Shown here piece by piece: positions 41,595-48,894 of a stretch of 48,894 nt of DNA (position 1 is the first letter of the stretch; every line of letters starts with the position of its first letter). Made by a program: the position numbers and the translations under genes. This DNA is from DAHUXT01 sp036273675 (GTDB lineage Bacteria; Chloroflexota; Ktedonobacteria; Ktedonobacterales; JADMIN01): positions 1-48,894 of the forward strand of contig DASUHD010000068.1 of the NCBI GenBank assembly GCA_036273675.1, read 5' to 3'. The notes below the pieces were generated by a model. It saw only the letters and a program-made list of their open reading frames with translations. It searched no databases and had not been told where the DNA came from.

Positions 41595-43373
41595 ATGGTG
41601 TGTATACAGTGTAGCGCTGAGTTGCGACCCGGGGCGCGCTTTTGCAATGTCTGTGGCGCCGAACAGGCGCACGCGACTGCTGAGACGGAGACTGATAGCC
41701 AGGCTGGTGACAGCGCTGGCAAGCAGAAGCGTCCGCCACGGATACCACGCCACCGCGACGACGAAACCGACGACCTCAACGGCGCCGATGATAGCCCTGA
41801 CGATCACGCCGAGATGCAGCCCGAGCCAGCCGCGAGCGAAGAGCTAAACAGCGCGGACGTTGCTGTAGCGGTTGCCGAACATCCGGAGGCGGAGGCGGAG
41901 GAGGAGCCAGAACCAGCGGTCGCGACCGCAGACGCTGCTCTCGTGGATGAACCCGCAGAGGATGACGGCGATGACGGCGATGACGGCGAGGCGACATTGC
42001 CTGAGACACCCACACCGCTCTCGGTCGCCGACATGCCCACCCAGGAGCATCCCGCGCTGCCACAGATGCCACAGGTGGCGCCTATCTCATCACTGGCTGC
42101 AGCGCCACAGGCCGAGCCGCTTGACGAGCCGCTGCCACCCTATGATCTGGATGAGACGCTAAAACACCCGGCGCAGCCAGCCATGCCGACGCCCACCGAT
42201 GGCCTGCCGTGGCCACTGCCGCCAACCATCATCGTCGGTGGCCGCTACCGTGTCGAAGAACTGGTGCGGTCATCGCTGACCGAGCACGGGCCAGAGAACA
42301 TCTACCGCGCGCACGACCTCCAGGCATATGAGCAGTGCTGGTCGTGTGGCGCGAAGCATGATAACGCGACCGCGCTCGATCCCTACTGCGATCAGTGTGG
42401 CGCCGATATGCTCTCACGCGAGTTCGTGCTCATCGAGCGGCTCACCAGCGACGCCGGAGCAGCCGAGGCCACGGATGGCGAGACAGAGACGGGAGTGCGC
42501 GTCTTCACCCAGGGCCTGCGCACCTATGAGGTGGCGCCCAAACCCATCAGCGCTATTCATTTCCCCAGTGGCGTCCGCGTGAGCGCGTATGTGACCGCCG
42601 ATCATGGGCAGACGCGCCAGGGCGAGGCCAATGAGGACAGCACCGCGCTGCTCGTCTTCGATGCGGTCTATAACTCGCGGCACGACCCGCACGCGCTGGG
42701 GATCGTCGCCGACGGTCTGGGGGGACACGATAGCGGCCAGGATGCTAGCAAGCTCGTTGTGCAGACGATGCTGGAAGCGCTCGTGCCTGCTCTCGTGCCA
42801 GCGACGCCAACCGACGAGCCGAGTGAAGACTCTGCCGATGCGCCCGCGTTTGATGGCGAGAAGCTGCTGCGGGATGCCGCACGCGCCGCCAATGACGCGC
42901 TCTGCGCGGCCAACGACGCGCAACAGGCCGACATGGGATCAACGCTCGTCGCCGCGCTCATCGCGGGCGATTCCGCCTGGATCGTAAATATGGGCGATAG
43001 CCGTGGCTACGTCTACGACGATCACGGTCTGCGCCGCGTGACGAAGGATCATTCACTGGTTGAGCAGCTGATCGACGCGGGCATGATTACGCCCGAAGAG
43101 CGCTACGAGCATCCGCAACGCAACCAGATTCTCAAGAGTCTCGGCGCTGACCCACGGTTGGAAGCCGATATCTTCCCACAGGAACTGAAGCCCGGCACGC
43201 GCATCCTGCTCTGCTCGGATGGCGTCTGGGAGATGGTGCGCGACGACGAATTGGCACGCATTCTGCGCGAAACCGCTAGCACGGCTGAGGCGTGTGAGCG
43301 TATCGTGCGCGCGGCGAACGAGAATGGCGGGGAGGACAACATCAGTGTCGTCCTGCTCGATGTGAGCGCTTGA
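41595..43373 (+). CDS. zinc ribbon protein with degenerate kinase lobe and PP2C phosphatase
   Basis: 592 residues. An N-terminal zinc ribbon (CIQCSAELRPGARFCNVCG, Cys pairs at 3/6 and 17/20) is followed by about 180 acidic, Pro-rich, probably disordered residues including DDGDDGDDG coded by a 9-bp repeat (41961-41987). Residues about 212-243 (GGRYRVEELVRSSL, NIYRAHD) match the first strands of a Ser/Thr kinase but lack the glycine loop and catalytic parts; a second zinc ribbon is spliced in (CWSCGAKHD, CDQCGADM). The C-terminal PP2C domain (about 330-590) keeps TRQGEANEDS, GIVADGLGGHDSG, VNMGDSRGYVYDD, LLCSDGVWEM and GGEDNISVV. Confidence 0.9.
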   Translation: MVCIQCSAELRPGARFCNVCGAEQAHATAETETDSQAGDSAGKQKRPPRIPRHRDDETDDLNGADDSPDDHAEMQPEPAASEELNSADVAVAVAEHPEAEAEEEPEPAVATADAALVDEPAEDDGDDGDDGEATLPETPTPLSVADMPTQEHPALPQMPQVAPISSLAAAPQAEPLDEPLPPYDLDETLKHPAQPAMPTPTDGLPWPLPPTIIVGGRYRVEELVRSSLTEHGPENIYRAHDLQAYEQCWSCGAKHDNATALDPYCDQCGADMLSREFVLIERLTSDAGAAEATDGETETGVRVFTQGLRTYEVAPKPISAIHFPSGVRVSAYVTADHGQTRQGEANEDSTALLVFDAVYNSRHDPHALGIVADGLGGHDSGQDASKLVVQTMLEALVPALVPATPTDEPSEDSADAPAFDGEKLLRDAARAANDALCAANDAQQADMGSTLVAALIAGDSAWIVNMGDSRGYVYDDHGLRRVTKDHSLVEQLIDAGMITPEERYEHPQRNQILKSLGADPRLEADIFPQELKPGTRILLCSDGVWEMVRDDELARILRETASTAEACERIVRAANENGGEDNISVVLLDVSA

Positions 43374-43581
43374 GGCGCGCCACGCCATAACACATCACAG
43401 CCGCCAGAGCCGCACGCAACCCTCGCATGGAGCCTTGCGTACACGTTATCGGTACGCAGTTTTGCGGGTATTAGGCGGACCGTCAACTAGGGAGATATGT
43501 GCTCGCGCATGGCCACCGTTTGGCAGCGCCGCGCGGTGGCGAGTGCGATGGCGGCGTGAGGAAAGGGAACGGCGAAAAAAG

Positions 43582-44805
43582 ATGGCCGGCGAAGTAACTC
43601 TGGACTGTCAGGTAGGACGCGAGCGCATGACCGTCACCGGTGGCAGCCAGCTTGCCTATGTGCTGGTGGAGGCGCGCCCAGTCGCGACGGCCACGCAGAC
43701 GCGCATGCCGCTCAACTTCGCGCTCGTGCTGGACCATTCCGGCTCGATGAAGGGCGCGAAGCTGCGGGCGGTCAAAGACGCGGTCAAGCTGGTGGTGGAC
43801 CATATGCTGCCCACCGATATCGTCTCGGTGGTGATCTTCGACGACAACGTGCATGTAGTTGTGCCAGCGCAGCCCGCGAGTGACAAAGAGCATATCAAAG
43901 GCATGATCGAAGGCATCCGCGATGGCGGCGGCACGGCGATGTCGCTCGGCATGAATATCGGCCTGATGGAGCTGAAGAAGTTCGCGTCGCCTCAGACCGT
44001 CAACCGGATGATCCTGTTGACCGACGGCGTCACCTATGGCGACACCGATCGCTGCCGACGCATCGCCGACGACGCGGGCGCGGCTGGCGTGGGCATCTAT
44101 CCGCTGGGCATCGGCGCCGACTGGGATGAAGACCTGCTGGATAATATCGGTCAGCGGAGCAGCGGCATGCCCGCCGAATTCATCCGCCGACCCGACGACG
44201 CGCTGGCCATCTTCGAGCAGCAGTTGCAGGCTGCGGCTGCCGTCTCCGTGCGCAACTCCCAGATCACGCTGCGTCTCTCGTCCGGCGTCATGCCGAAACG
44301 CGCGGTGAAGGTCTTGCCGCTCATCTCGGAACTCAGCCAGGAGCGTCTGTCGGACCGTGAAGCGGTCATCACGGTCGGCGATATCGAGCGCACAGCCCCC
44401 CAGGCGGTGCTCTTCGAGCTATTGGTCGAGAACAGGCCCGTTGGCACTTTCCGCATCGCACAGGCGGAGCTTTCGTACGATGTGCCTGGCGGGGGGACCG
44501 AGAAGGTGCGCGCCGATGCGGTTGTGACGTTCACGAACGATCCCGTGCCGCCGGAAGAGGCGAATCCGGTCGTGATGAACTATGCCGAGAAGTCGAACGC
44601 GCACCGGCTGGTGACGAAGGTGCTGGATGAGTATAAGAAGACGGGCAAGGTCACGACCCGGCTGAACCCCAGCGTCACCCGCATGCTCGATCCCGAGACG
44701 CAGCGCGCGCTCGATCAGCTTGCCGCGGGCGGCCCGGTCTCGAAAGAGGAAGTCAAGAATATCGGCAACAAGACGCGCAAACTGACGCAGATGCTGGACC
44801 AATAG
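43582..44805 (+). CDS. VWA-domain protein
   Basis: 407 residues from the ATG at 43582 (MAGEVTLDCQ); the upstream open frame is Arg-rich and lacks support. The von Willebrand A domain (about 43-220) has a complete metal-ion site: DHSGS at 51-55, the Thr in GGGTAMSLGM and the Asp in LLTDGVTYGD. The C-terminal half is a beta-rich part (IERTAPQAVLFELLVENRP) resembling the VIT/VWA-associated region, then a helical tail (EEVKNIGNKTRKLTQML). No signal peptide, so cytosolic. In PP2C-kinase-VWA triads such proteins act as scaffolds or substrates. Gap to the previous gene is 208 bases. Confidence 0.92.
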   Translation: MAGEVTLDCQVGRERMTVTGGSQLAYVLVEARPVATATQTRMPLNFALVLDHSGSMKGAKLRAVKDAVKLVVDHMLPTDIVSVVIFDDNVHVVVPAQPASDKEHIKGMIEGIRDGGGTAMSLGMNIGLMELKKFASPQTVNRMILLTDGVTYGDTDRCRRIADDAGAAGVGIYPLGIGADWDEDLLDNIGQRSSGMPAEFIRRPDDALAIFEQQLQAAAAVSVRNSQITLRLSSGVMPKRAVKVLPLISELSQERLSDREAVITVGDIERTAPQAVLFELLVENRPVGTFRIAQAELSYDVPGGGTEKVRADAVVTFTNDPVPPEEANPVVMNYAEKSNAHRLVTKVLDEYKKTGKVTTRLNPSVTRMLDPETQRALDQLAAGGPVSKEEVKNIGNKTRKLTQMLDQ

Positions 44806-44915
44806 CCCACGTCTCGCCGACGACGCAGGCTGCTCGTGCGTTAGGGCATGTGGTATGCTGACCAGAGAGGTCGCATGCGCGCTGACACGAACCAGATCAA
44901 GAGGAGAGTAGTATA

Positions 44916-45404
44916 ATGACCGTTCGTTGCTCACAGGGACACGACAACCCGGATGGATCCCTTTTCTGCGATGAATGTGGCGAGCGGCTGGACCCCCAGT
45001 CTGCTGATAGCTCGGCGGCTCCCGCGCCCGTCGCGGCGCCCGCTGCCACAGCCGTCTCGGCGCCACCCGCAGCGCCCGCCACCGCGCCCAAGCTCGTCGT
45101 CGAGGCGGACGGGCAGACCTTCGACCTCGCTGGCAAGAGCGAGATTCTCATCGGTCGTGAAGACCCGATCAGCAACATCTATCCCGATGTTGACCTGACG
45201 CCCCACGGCGGTGAAGAGGGCGGCGTCTCGCGGCTGCACGCCAAGATCTTCTTGCAGGGCAGCCAGTATATGGTCGAGGACGAGAACAGCACCAACTTCA
45301 CGTTCGTGAACAAGCAGAAGCTAGCGCCCAAGACGCCGACGCCGATCAACAACGGCGACGAGATTCGCCTGGGCCGCGTCGTCATGAAGTTCCAGACCGC
45401 GTAG
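44916..45404 (+). CDS. zinc ribbon-FHA domain protein
   Basis: 162 residues, GAGGAGAG before the ATG. An N-terminal zinc ribbon (CSQGHDNPDGSLFCDECGE, with Cys and His ligands) is followed by an Ala/Pro linker and an FHA domain (about 60-160): ILIGREDPISN, VSRLHAKIFLQG (the Ser-Arg-Leu-His phospho-threonine-binding core), ENSTNFTFVN and NNGDEIRLGRV. FHA domains read phosphothreonine made by Ser/Thr kinases, so this is the likely reader of the island. Last gene of the island, followed by a strong terminator. Confidence 0.93.
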   Translation: MTVRCSQGHDNPDGSLFCDECGERLDPQSADSSAAPAPVAAPAATAVSAPPAAPATAPKLVVEADGQTFDLAGKSEILIGREDPISNIYPDVDLTPHGGEEGGVSRLHAKIFLQGSQYMVEDENSTNFTFVNKQKLAPKTPTPINNGDEIRLGRVVMKFQTA

Positions 45405-45421
45405 ACGAACCTCACTCCCAA

Positions 45422-45452
45422 CCCCCTCTCCTGCGAGGAGAGGGGGCTTTTT
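45422..45452 (+). terminator. rho-independent terminator of the signalling island
   Basis: CCCCCTCTCCT (45422-45432) pairs perfectly with AGGAGAGGGGG (45436-45446), loop GCG, followed by CTTTTT. The only textbook intrinsic terminator in the window. It also faces the convergent SDR gene. Confidence 0.9.
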
Positions 45453-45465
45453 GTCTACGCTTAGG

Positions 45466-46230
45466 TTACAAACTGCCCGCGTAGACCATCAGGCCGCCAT
45501 CGACGAAGAGGGTGGTGCCGGTGATGTAGCTCGCTTGATCGGAGGCCAGCCATGCGACAGCGTTGGCGATATCATCAGGCTGGCCGATGCGGTCGAGCGG
45601 GATCTCGGCCAGCAGCGCCTGCACCTTCGCCGGGTCGGCGAGCGTCGCCGCGTTGATCGGCGTGGCCACCGCGCCAGGGCCAATGTTGACGATGCGGATG
45701 CCACGGGGAGAAAGCTCGTTCGCCAGCGTGCGCGTGAGCATGCGCAGACCGCCCTTGGCCGCGCAATAGACGGCATTACCGACCATCGGTATGTCTTCAT
45801 GCACCGAGCTGACGTTGATGATGCAGCCACCGCCGCCCTGCGCCATCATCTGGCGCGCCGCCGCCTGCGCCGCGAAGTACGGCCCCTTGAGGTCCACCGC
45901 GACCTGCTGATCGAAGGCGGACTCGGTGGTCTCCAGGAACGCCATCCGCTGCTCGATGCCTGCGTTGTTCACCAGCAGGTCGAGCCGCCCGAACCGGGCA
46001 ACGGTCTGAGCCACCAGATTAGTGATATCGGCCACACGCGAGACATCTGCCTGAACCACCAGCGCCTGCCCGCCCTGGCTGGCGATCTCTTGCGCGATGG
46101 CATTGGCGGCGTCGCTATGGGTGTGGTAGTCGAGGGTGACGGCGTAGCCATCGCGCGCCAACCGCCGCACGACCGCCGCACCAATTCCCAGCGAGCCACC
46201 CGTCACGATAGCAACCTTCTGCTGACTCAT
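45466..46230 (-). CDS. short-chain dehydrogenase/reductase (FabG/glucose 1-dehydrogenase-like)
   Basis: 254 residues, ATG at 46230 with AAGGAGAA 6 bases upstream. Cofactor motif VTGGSLGIG near residue 9, NNAG near 89, catalytic Ser in INVSSVHED and YxxxK as YCAAKGG; GPGAVATPIN and the C-terminal GTTLFVDGGLMVY complete the classical SDR. The DYHTHSDAA segment after strand 2 resembles glucose 1-dehydrogenases using NADP. Substrate cannot be fixed. Divergent from the next SDR gene. Confidence 0.88.
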   Translation of the reverse strand: MSQQKVAIVTGGSLGIGAAVVRRLARDGYAVTLDYHTHSDAANAIAQEIASQGGQALVVQADVSRVADITNLVAQTVARFGRLDLLVNNAGIEQRMAFLETTESAFDQQVAVDLKGPYFAAQAAARQMMAQGGGGCIINVSSVHEDIPMVGNAVYCAAKGGLRMLTRTLANELSPRGIRIVNIGPGAVATPINAATLADPAKVQALLAEIPLDRIGQPDDIANAVAWLASDQASYITGTTLFVDGGLMVYAGSL

Positions 46231-46472
46231 GCGATTTCTCCTTGCGCACTAGCTGACTGGCGATTCCATGAAGCCCAGTACGGCCCTCTCTTGTTGTACA
46301 ACCAATGTGGCGGTTCTTGCACAATTCATGCGACCACCAGCACACAGCCTGTCCGTGAGTACAGGTCGCGCCTGGCCTATTGTGCGTGGCGTGCAATAGC
46401 ATGCGCGCATACAATGCCTGGTGACGGACTGGAATGCGCTACGTCCAGCGCTCTCTGGGCAGGAGATACACG

Positions 46473-47177
46473 ATGAACGCAACACCCACTCGCAGCATTC
46501 TTATCACTGGAGCATCGCGTGGGCTGGGACTTGCTCTGGCGCGCCAGCTTGCCCGCGACGGCTGGACGCTGCTGATCGACGCCCGTGGCGCGGATGCGCT
46601 AGAGGCCGCCCGCGCCGAACTGGCCGCAGTAGCCGGGCAGGAGCGGGTAACTGCCCTCGCAGGGGACGTCACCGATCCGGCGCACCGGGCCGCGCTGGCC
46701 GACGCCGCGAAGACGCTCGGCGGACTTGATGCGCTCGTCAACAACGCCAGCACCCTCGGCCCAAGCCCACAGCCAGAGCTGCTGAACTACCCGCTGGACG
46801 TGCTGGAACAGGTCTATCGTACCAATGTGATCGCACCACTGGCGCTGACCCAGGCGCTGCGAGAGACGCTCATGCCCGGCGCGCGCATCCTCAACATCAC
46901 CAGCGACGCGGGTGTCGAACCCTATGCGGGTTGGGGCGGGTACGGCTCCAGCAAGGCTGCATTGGAGCAACTCTCCAACATCCTGGCCACCGAGAACGAG
47001 GCGTGGCGCGTCTACTGGGTCGATCCCGGCGATATGCGAACGCAAATGCACCAGGAGGCGTATCCAGGTGAAGATATCAGCGACCGGCCGCTGCCCGAGA
47101 CGAGCGTGCCTGGACTGATGGCGCTGCTGACGGGCGACCTGTCCTCAGGGCGCTACGCCGCGCGCACATTGGGCTGA
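46473..47177 (+). CDS. short-chain dehydrogenase/reductase
   Basis: 234 residues from the ATG at 46473 (MNATPTRSIL), AGGAGAT upstream. Cofactor motif ITGASRGLGLALARQL, LVNNAST, catalytic region NITSDAGVEPYAGWGGYGSSK with Tyr and Lys in place, then VDPGDMRTQMHQEA. The C-terminal part (PGEDISDRPLPETSVPGLM) is typical of the branch annotated as general SDR oxidoreductases found beside QueA-like genes in actinobacteria and relatives. The queA-like gene begins 36 bases downstream, so co-transcription is likely. Substrate unknown. Confidence 0.87.
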   Translation: MNATPTRSILITGASRGLGLALARQLARDGWTLLIDARGADALEAARAELAAVAGQERVTALAGDVTDPAHRAALADAAKTLGGLDALVNNASTLGPSPQPELLNYPLDVLEQVYRTNVIAPLALTQALRETLMPGARILNITSDAGVEPYAGWGGYGSSKAALEQLSNILATENEAWRVYWVDPGDMRTQMHQEAYPGEDISDRPLPETSVPGLMALLTGDLSSGRYAARTLG

Positions 47178-47213
47178 AACACCGAGTGCGCTGAGAATAT
47201 CGAGAAGATAGCT

Positions 47214-48362
47214 ATGACAACGAAACATCTGACATTGGTCGCTTCATCGCGCGATGAGCCACACGAGGCGCACGGGCCACGCGAGCGTGTGTTTGATGAT
47301 ATTGAGCCGCTCGACTTCTCGCTGCCTGCAGAGTTAGAGGCGCACGAGCCGCCAGAAGAGCGCGGACTTGGACGCGACGGCGTGCGGCTGATGGTCTCGC
47401 GCGGGGCGGAGCCGCTCGTCAGCCACCATCACTTTCCCGCGATAGTGGAGGCGCTCGAACCCGGCGATTTGCTGGTCATCAATACCAGCGGCACGCTCAA
47501 CGCCGCGCTCGACGCCACCCGCAGTGATGGCACGCCGCTGGAGGTCCATCTCTCGACGCATCTACCCGGCGACGTCTGGACGCTGGAGCTGAGACTTCCC
47601 AGCCCCAACGGCACGCTGCCCTTCCGCGAGGGGCGTGCGGGTGAGGTCATACGTCTACCCGCTGGCGCGACGGCGACGTTGCTGGCGCCCTATGCCACCG
47701 ACCGCGCAGCGCTCCTGGCCGAGGGCCGTGCGCGGCTCTGGCTGGCGACGCTCGCGCTGCCCAACCCACTCCACGACTATCTCGCGCAGCACGGCTTCCC
47801 TATCCGCTATGGCTACGTGCCGCGACGCTGGCCTGGCGAATACTACCAGACGGTGTACGCAACCGAGATGGGCAGCGCGGAGATGCCCTCGGCGGGCCGC
47901 GCGTTCACCCCAGAGCTTATAACGCGCCTGATCGCGCGCGGCATCCAGATCGCGCCGCTGTTGCTGCATACGGGCGTCTCCAGCCTCGAAGACCACGAGC
48001 CGCCGTATGAGGAATACTATCGCGTGCCGCTGGCGACGGCGCGGGCGGTCAACGCGGCCCATGCTGCCCATCGGCGCGTGGTGGCCGTCGGCACAACGGT
48101 CGTACGCGCGCTCGAAACAGTCACCGATGAGGACGGAACGACCCATCCGGGCGAGGGGTGGACGCCGCTAGTCATCACACCAACACGAGGCGTGCGGGCG
48201 GTGCAGGGGCTGCTCACTGGGCTGCACGAGCCGCGCGCCAGCCATCTCGCCATGCTCGAAGCCATCGCTGGCCGGGCGCACGTGAGCGCGGCCTATCACG
48301 AGGCGCTGCGCCACAAGTATCGCTGGCACGAGTTCGGCGACCTGCACCTGCTGTTGCCGTGA
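47214..48362 (+). CDS. queA: QueA-like S-adenosylmethionine:tRNA ribosyltransferase-isomerase
   Basis: 382 residues. Family blocks: GDLLVINTSGTLNAAL near residue 84, YYQTVYATEMGSAEMPSAGRAF near 222, LLLHTGVSSLE, GTTVVRALETV, LLTGLHEPRASHL and the terminal FGDLHLLLP. The common QueA motif AAPTAGLHF is here AEMPSAGRAF, so the enzyme belongs to a divergent branch. Canonical QueA transfers ribose from SAM to preQ1-modified tRNA in queuosine synthesis, but no other queuosine gene is seen here and its neighbour is an SDR; the true substrate may differ. The ribosome site is weak (GAGAAGATAG). Confidence 0.82.
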   Translation: MTTKHLTLVASSRDEPHEAHGPRERVFDDIEPLDFSLPAELEAHEPPEERGLGRDGVRLMVSRGAEPLVSHHHFPAIVEALEPGDLLVINTSGTLNAALDATRSDGTPLEVHLSTHLPGDVWTLELRLPSPNGTLPFREGRAGEVIRLPAGATATLLAPYATDRAALLAEGRARLWLATLALPNPLHDYLAQHGFPIRYGYVPRRWPGEYYQTVYATEMGSAEMPSAGRAFTPELITRLIARGIQIAPLLLHTGVSSLEDHEPPYEEYYRVPLATARAVNAAHAAHRRVVAVGTTVVRALETVTDEDGTTHPGEGWTPLVITPTRGVRAVQGLLTGLHEPRASHLAMLEAIAGRAHVSAAYHEALRHKYRWHEFGDLHLLLP

Positions 48363-48430
48363 CGTAACCACCCTCCTGCTGCCGCACACGCCCCAATTGC
48401 GCTGGTGAGCGAATCCGCTGAGTCATCCGC

Positions 48431-48459
48431 TTTGCAGATTGGCGATCCTCCGCTATACT
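48431..48459 (+). promoter_or_regulatory. candidate promoter for the terminal lipoprotein gene
   Basis: TTTGCA (48431-48436) and TATACT (48454-48459), spacing 17 bases, about 85 bases before the ATG. Confidence 0.45.
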
Positions 48460-48544
48460 GGACGGGGCGGCACACACGAACGACTGCATACCTCATGATC
48501 GCGTCGCTGTGATCGCGTCGTTGCCGCCAAGGGGGACCGCTGCC

Positions 48545-48894
48545 ATGTTACGTCGCCCAACCCTGTGCCTCGCGCTCGCGCTAACACTTGTGCTCGCTCT
48601 GGCGCTCGCTGGCTGTGCCGACTCCTCACTTGAGGCGCACGCAGGCAATACCCCGACGGTCGATCCTTTTTCTACCACGCCCGCCAGCGCTTCGTCGCCT
48701 ACCACAGCAAGCGGTTCCTCGCAGCCCAGTGTCACACCAAACGCCCAAAACTGCGGCGATCAATGGAGTGGCACAAATGGCCTCACGCGCGCGGGCGACC
48801 TGCTGTTGACGCCAACCATCCCTACCATCGACACAATCCTCTATCTGTTGCCTGCGGGCGTGCCGCTTCAGCCGCTGAAATTACCGCAACAGAA
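48545..48894 (+). CDS. lipoprotein, N-terminal part (runs off the window)
   Basis: 116 residues visible from the ATG at 48545 (MLRRPTLCLA), AAGGGGGA upstream, with no stop before the right edge. A basic start, a Leu/Ala hydrophobic stretch and the lipobox LALAGC give a lipidated Cys near residue 24. A Ser/Thr/Pro-rich linker of about 40 residues follows, then the start of a folded part (NCGDQWSGTNGLTRAGDLLL, PTIPTIDTILYLLP). This is an exported surface lipoprotein; the main domain lies outside the window. Confidence 0.8.
   Translation, partial: MLRRPTLCLALALTLVLALALAGCADSSLEAHAGNTPTVDPFSTTPASASSPTTASGSSQPSVTPNAQNCGDQWSGTNGLTRAGDLLLTPTIPTIDTILYLLPAGVPLQPLKLPQQ

Noticed and set aside
45451..46476. 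341-codon open frame antisense to an SDR gene
   Set aside because: The minus-strand SDR has complete motifs and a strong ribosome site; the antisense frame is composition-driven.
1..48894. Search for CRISPR arrays, intact insertion sequences, tRNA, rRNA and riboswitches
   Set aside because: No regularly spaced direct repeats of 25-40 bases, no full transposase with terminal repeats, and no cloverleaf or known riboswitch core was seen by eye; a covariance-model scan would be needed to exclude small RNAs.

Overview
The window is a GC-rich bacterial chromosome segment with Shine-Dalgarno-led genes and short intergenic gaps. The gene content points to Chloroflexota, most likely a Ktedonobacteria-like lineage. 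The main pointers are a fused transaldolase/glucose-6-phosphate isomerase beside zwf, opcA and pgl, many eukaryotic-like signalling proteins carrying zinc ribbons, and intergenic palindromes of a kind seen in that phylum. That placement is inference; no rRNA or tRNA gene was seen.

Layout. 1-3050: end of an unknown gene, a small acidic protein, a glutaredoxin-like protein, an unknown protein and a glycerate kinase. 3250-7040: a methyltransferase, then an acyl-CoA ligase tightly coupled to an O-methyltransferase. 7140-10980: two tandem paralogous lipoproteins with an Exordium-like domain, and a PlsC acyltransferase. 11370-19870: a pentose phosphate block (tal-pgi fusion, gnd, zwf, opcA, pgl, rpe), partly joined by 4-bp overlaps. 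20200-28880: a lone receiver protein, plsX, a toxin-antitoxin pair, an OmpR-type two-component pair, a methyltransferase and citrate synthase. 29270-36930: clpP, a methyltransferase, two GNAT acetyltransferases, an unknown gene behind an SOS-box-like operator, a frameshifted TIR-domain membrane protein, an RhtA-like exporter and a release-factor-like (baeRF) protein. 37530-38330: rplU-rpmA. 38670-45400: a signalling island of PP2C phosphatase, Ser/Thr kinase-zinc ribbon-TPR, zinc ribbon-PP2C, VWA and zinc ribbon-FHA genes. 45460-48894: two divergent SDR enzymes, a QueA-like enzyme and the start of a lipoprotein.

How the parts fit. The pentose phosphate block encodes the whole oxidative branch plus epimerase, transaldolase and isomerase, and lacks only ribose-5-phosphate isomerase and transketolase. 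The kinase/phosphatase/VWA/FHA island looks like a self-contained phospho-signalling module with a writer, two erasers, a reader and a metal-dependent adhesion-type scaffold. It is the best candidate here for an undescribed system. Two other places deserve attention. One is the TIR-domain gene, broken by an exact 11-bp tandem duplication plus a second small indel. The other is a sigma70-like promoter whose -10 region lies inside a LexA-box-like palindrome upstream of an unknown gene. Short exact tandem duplications of 9-15 bp recur across the intergenic DNA, which gives a plausible mechanism for the TIR lesion.
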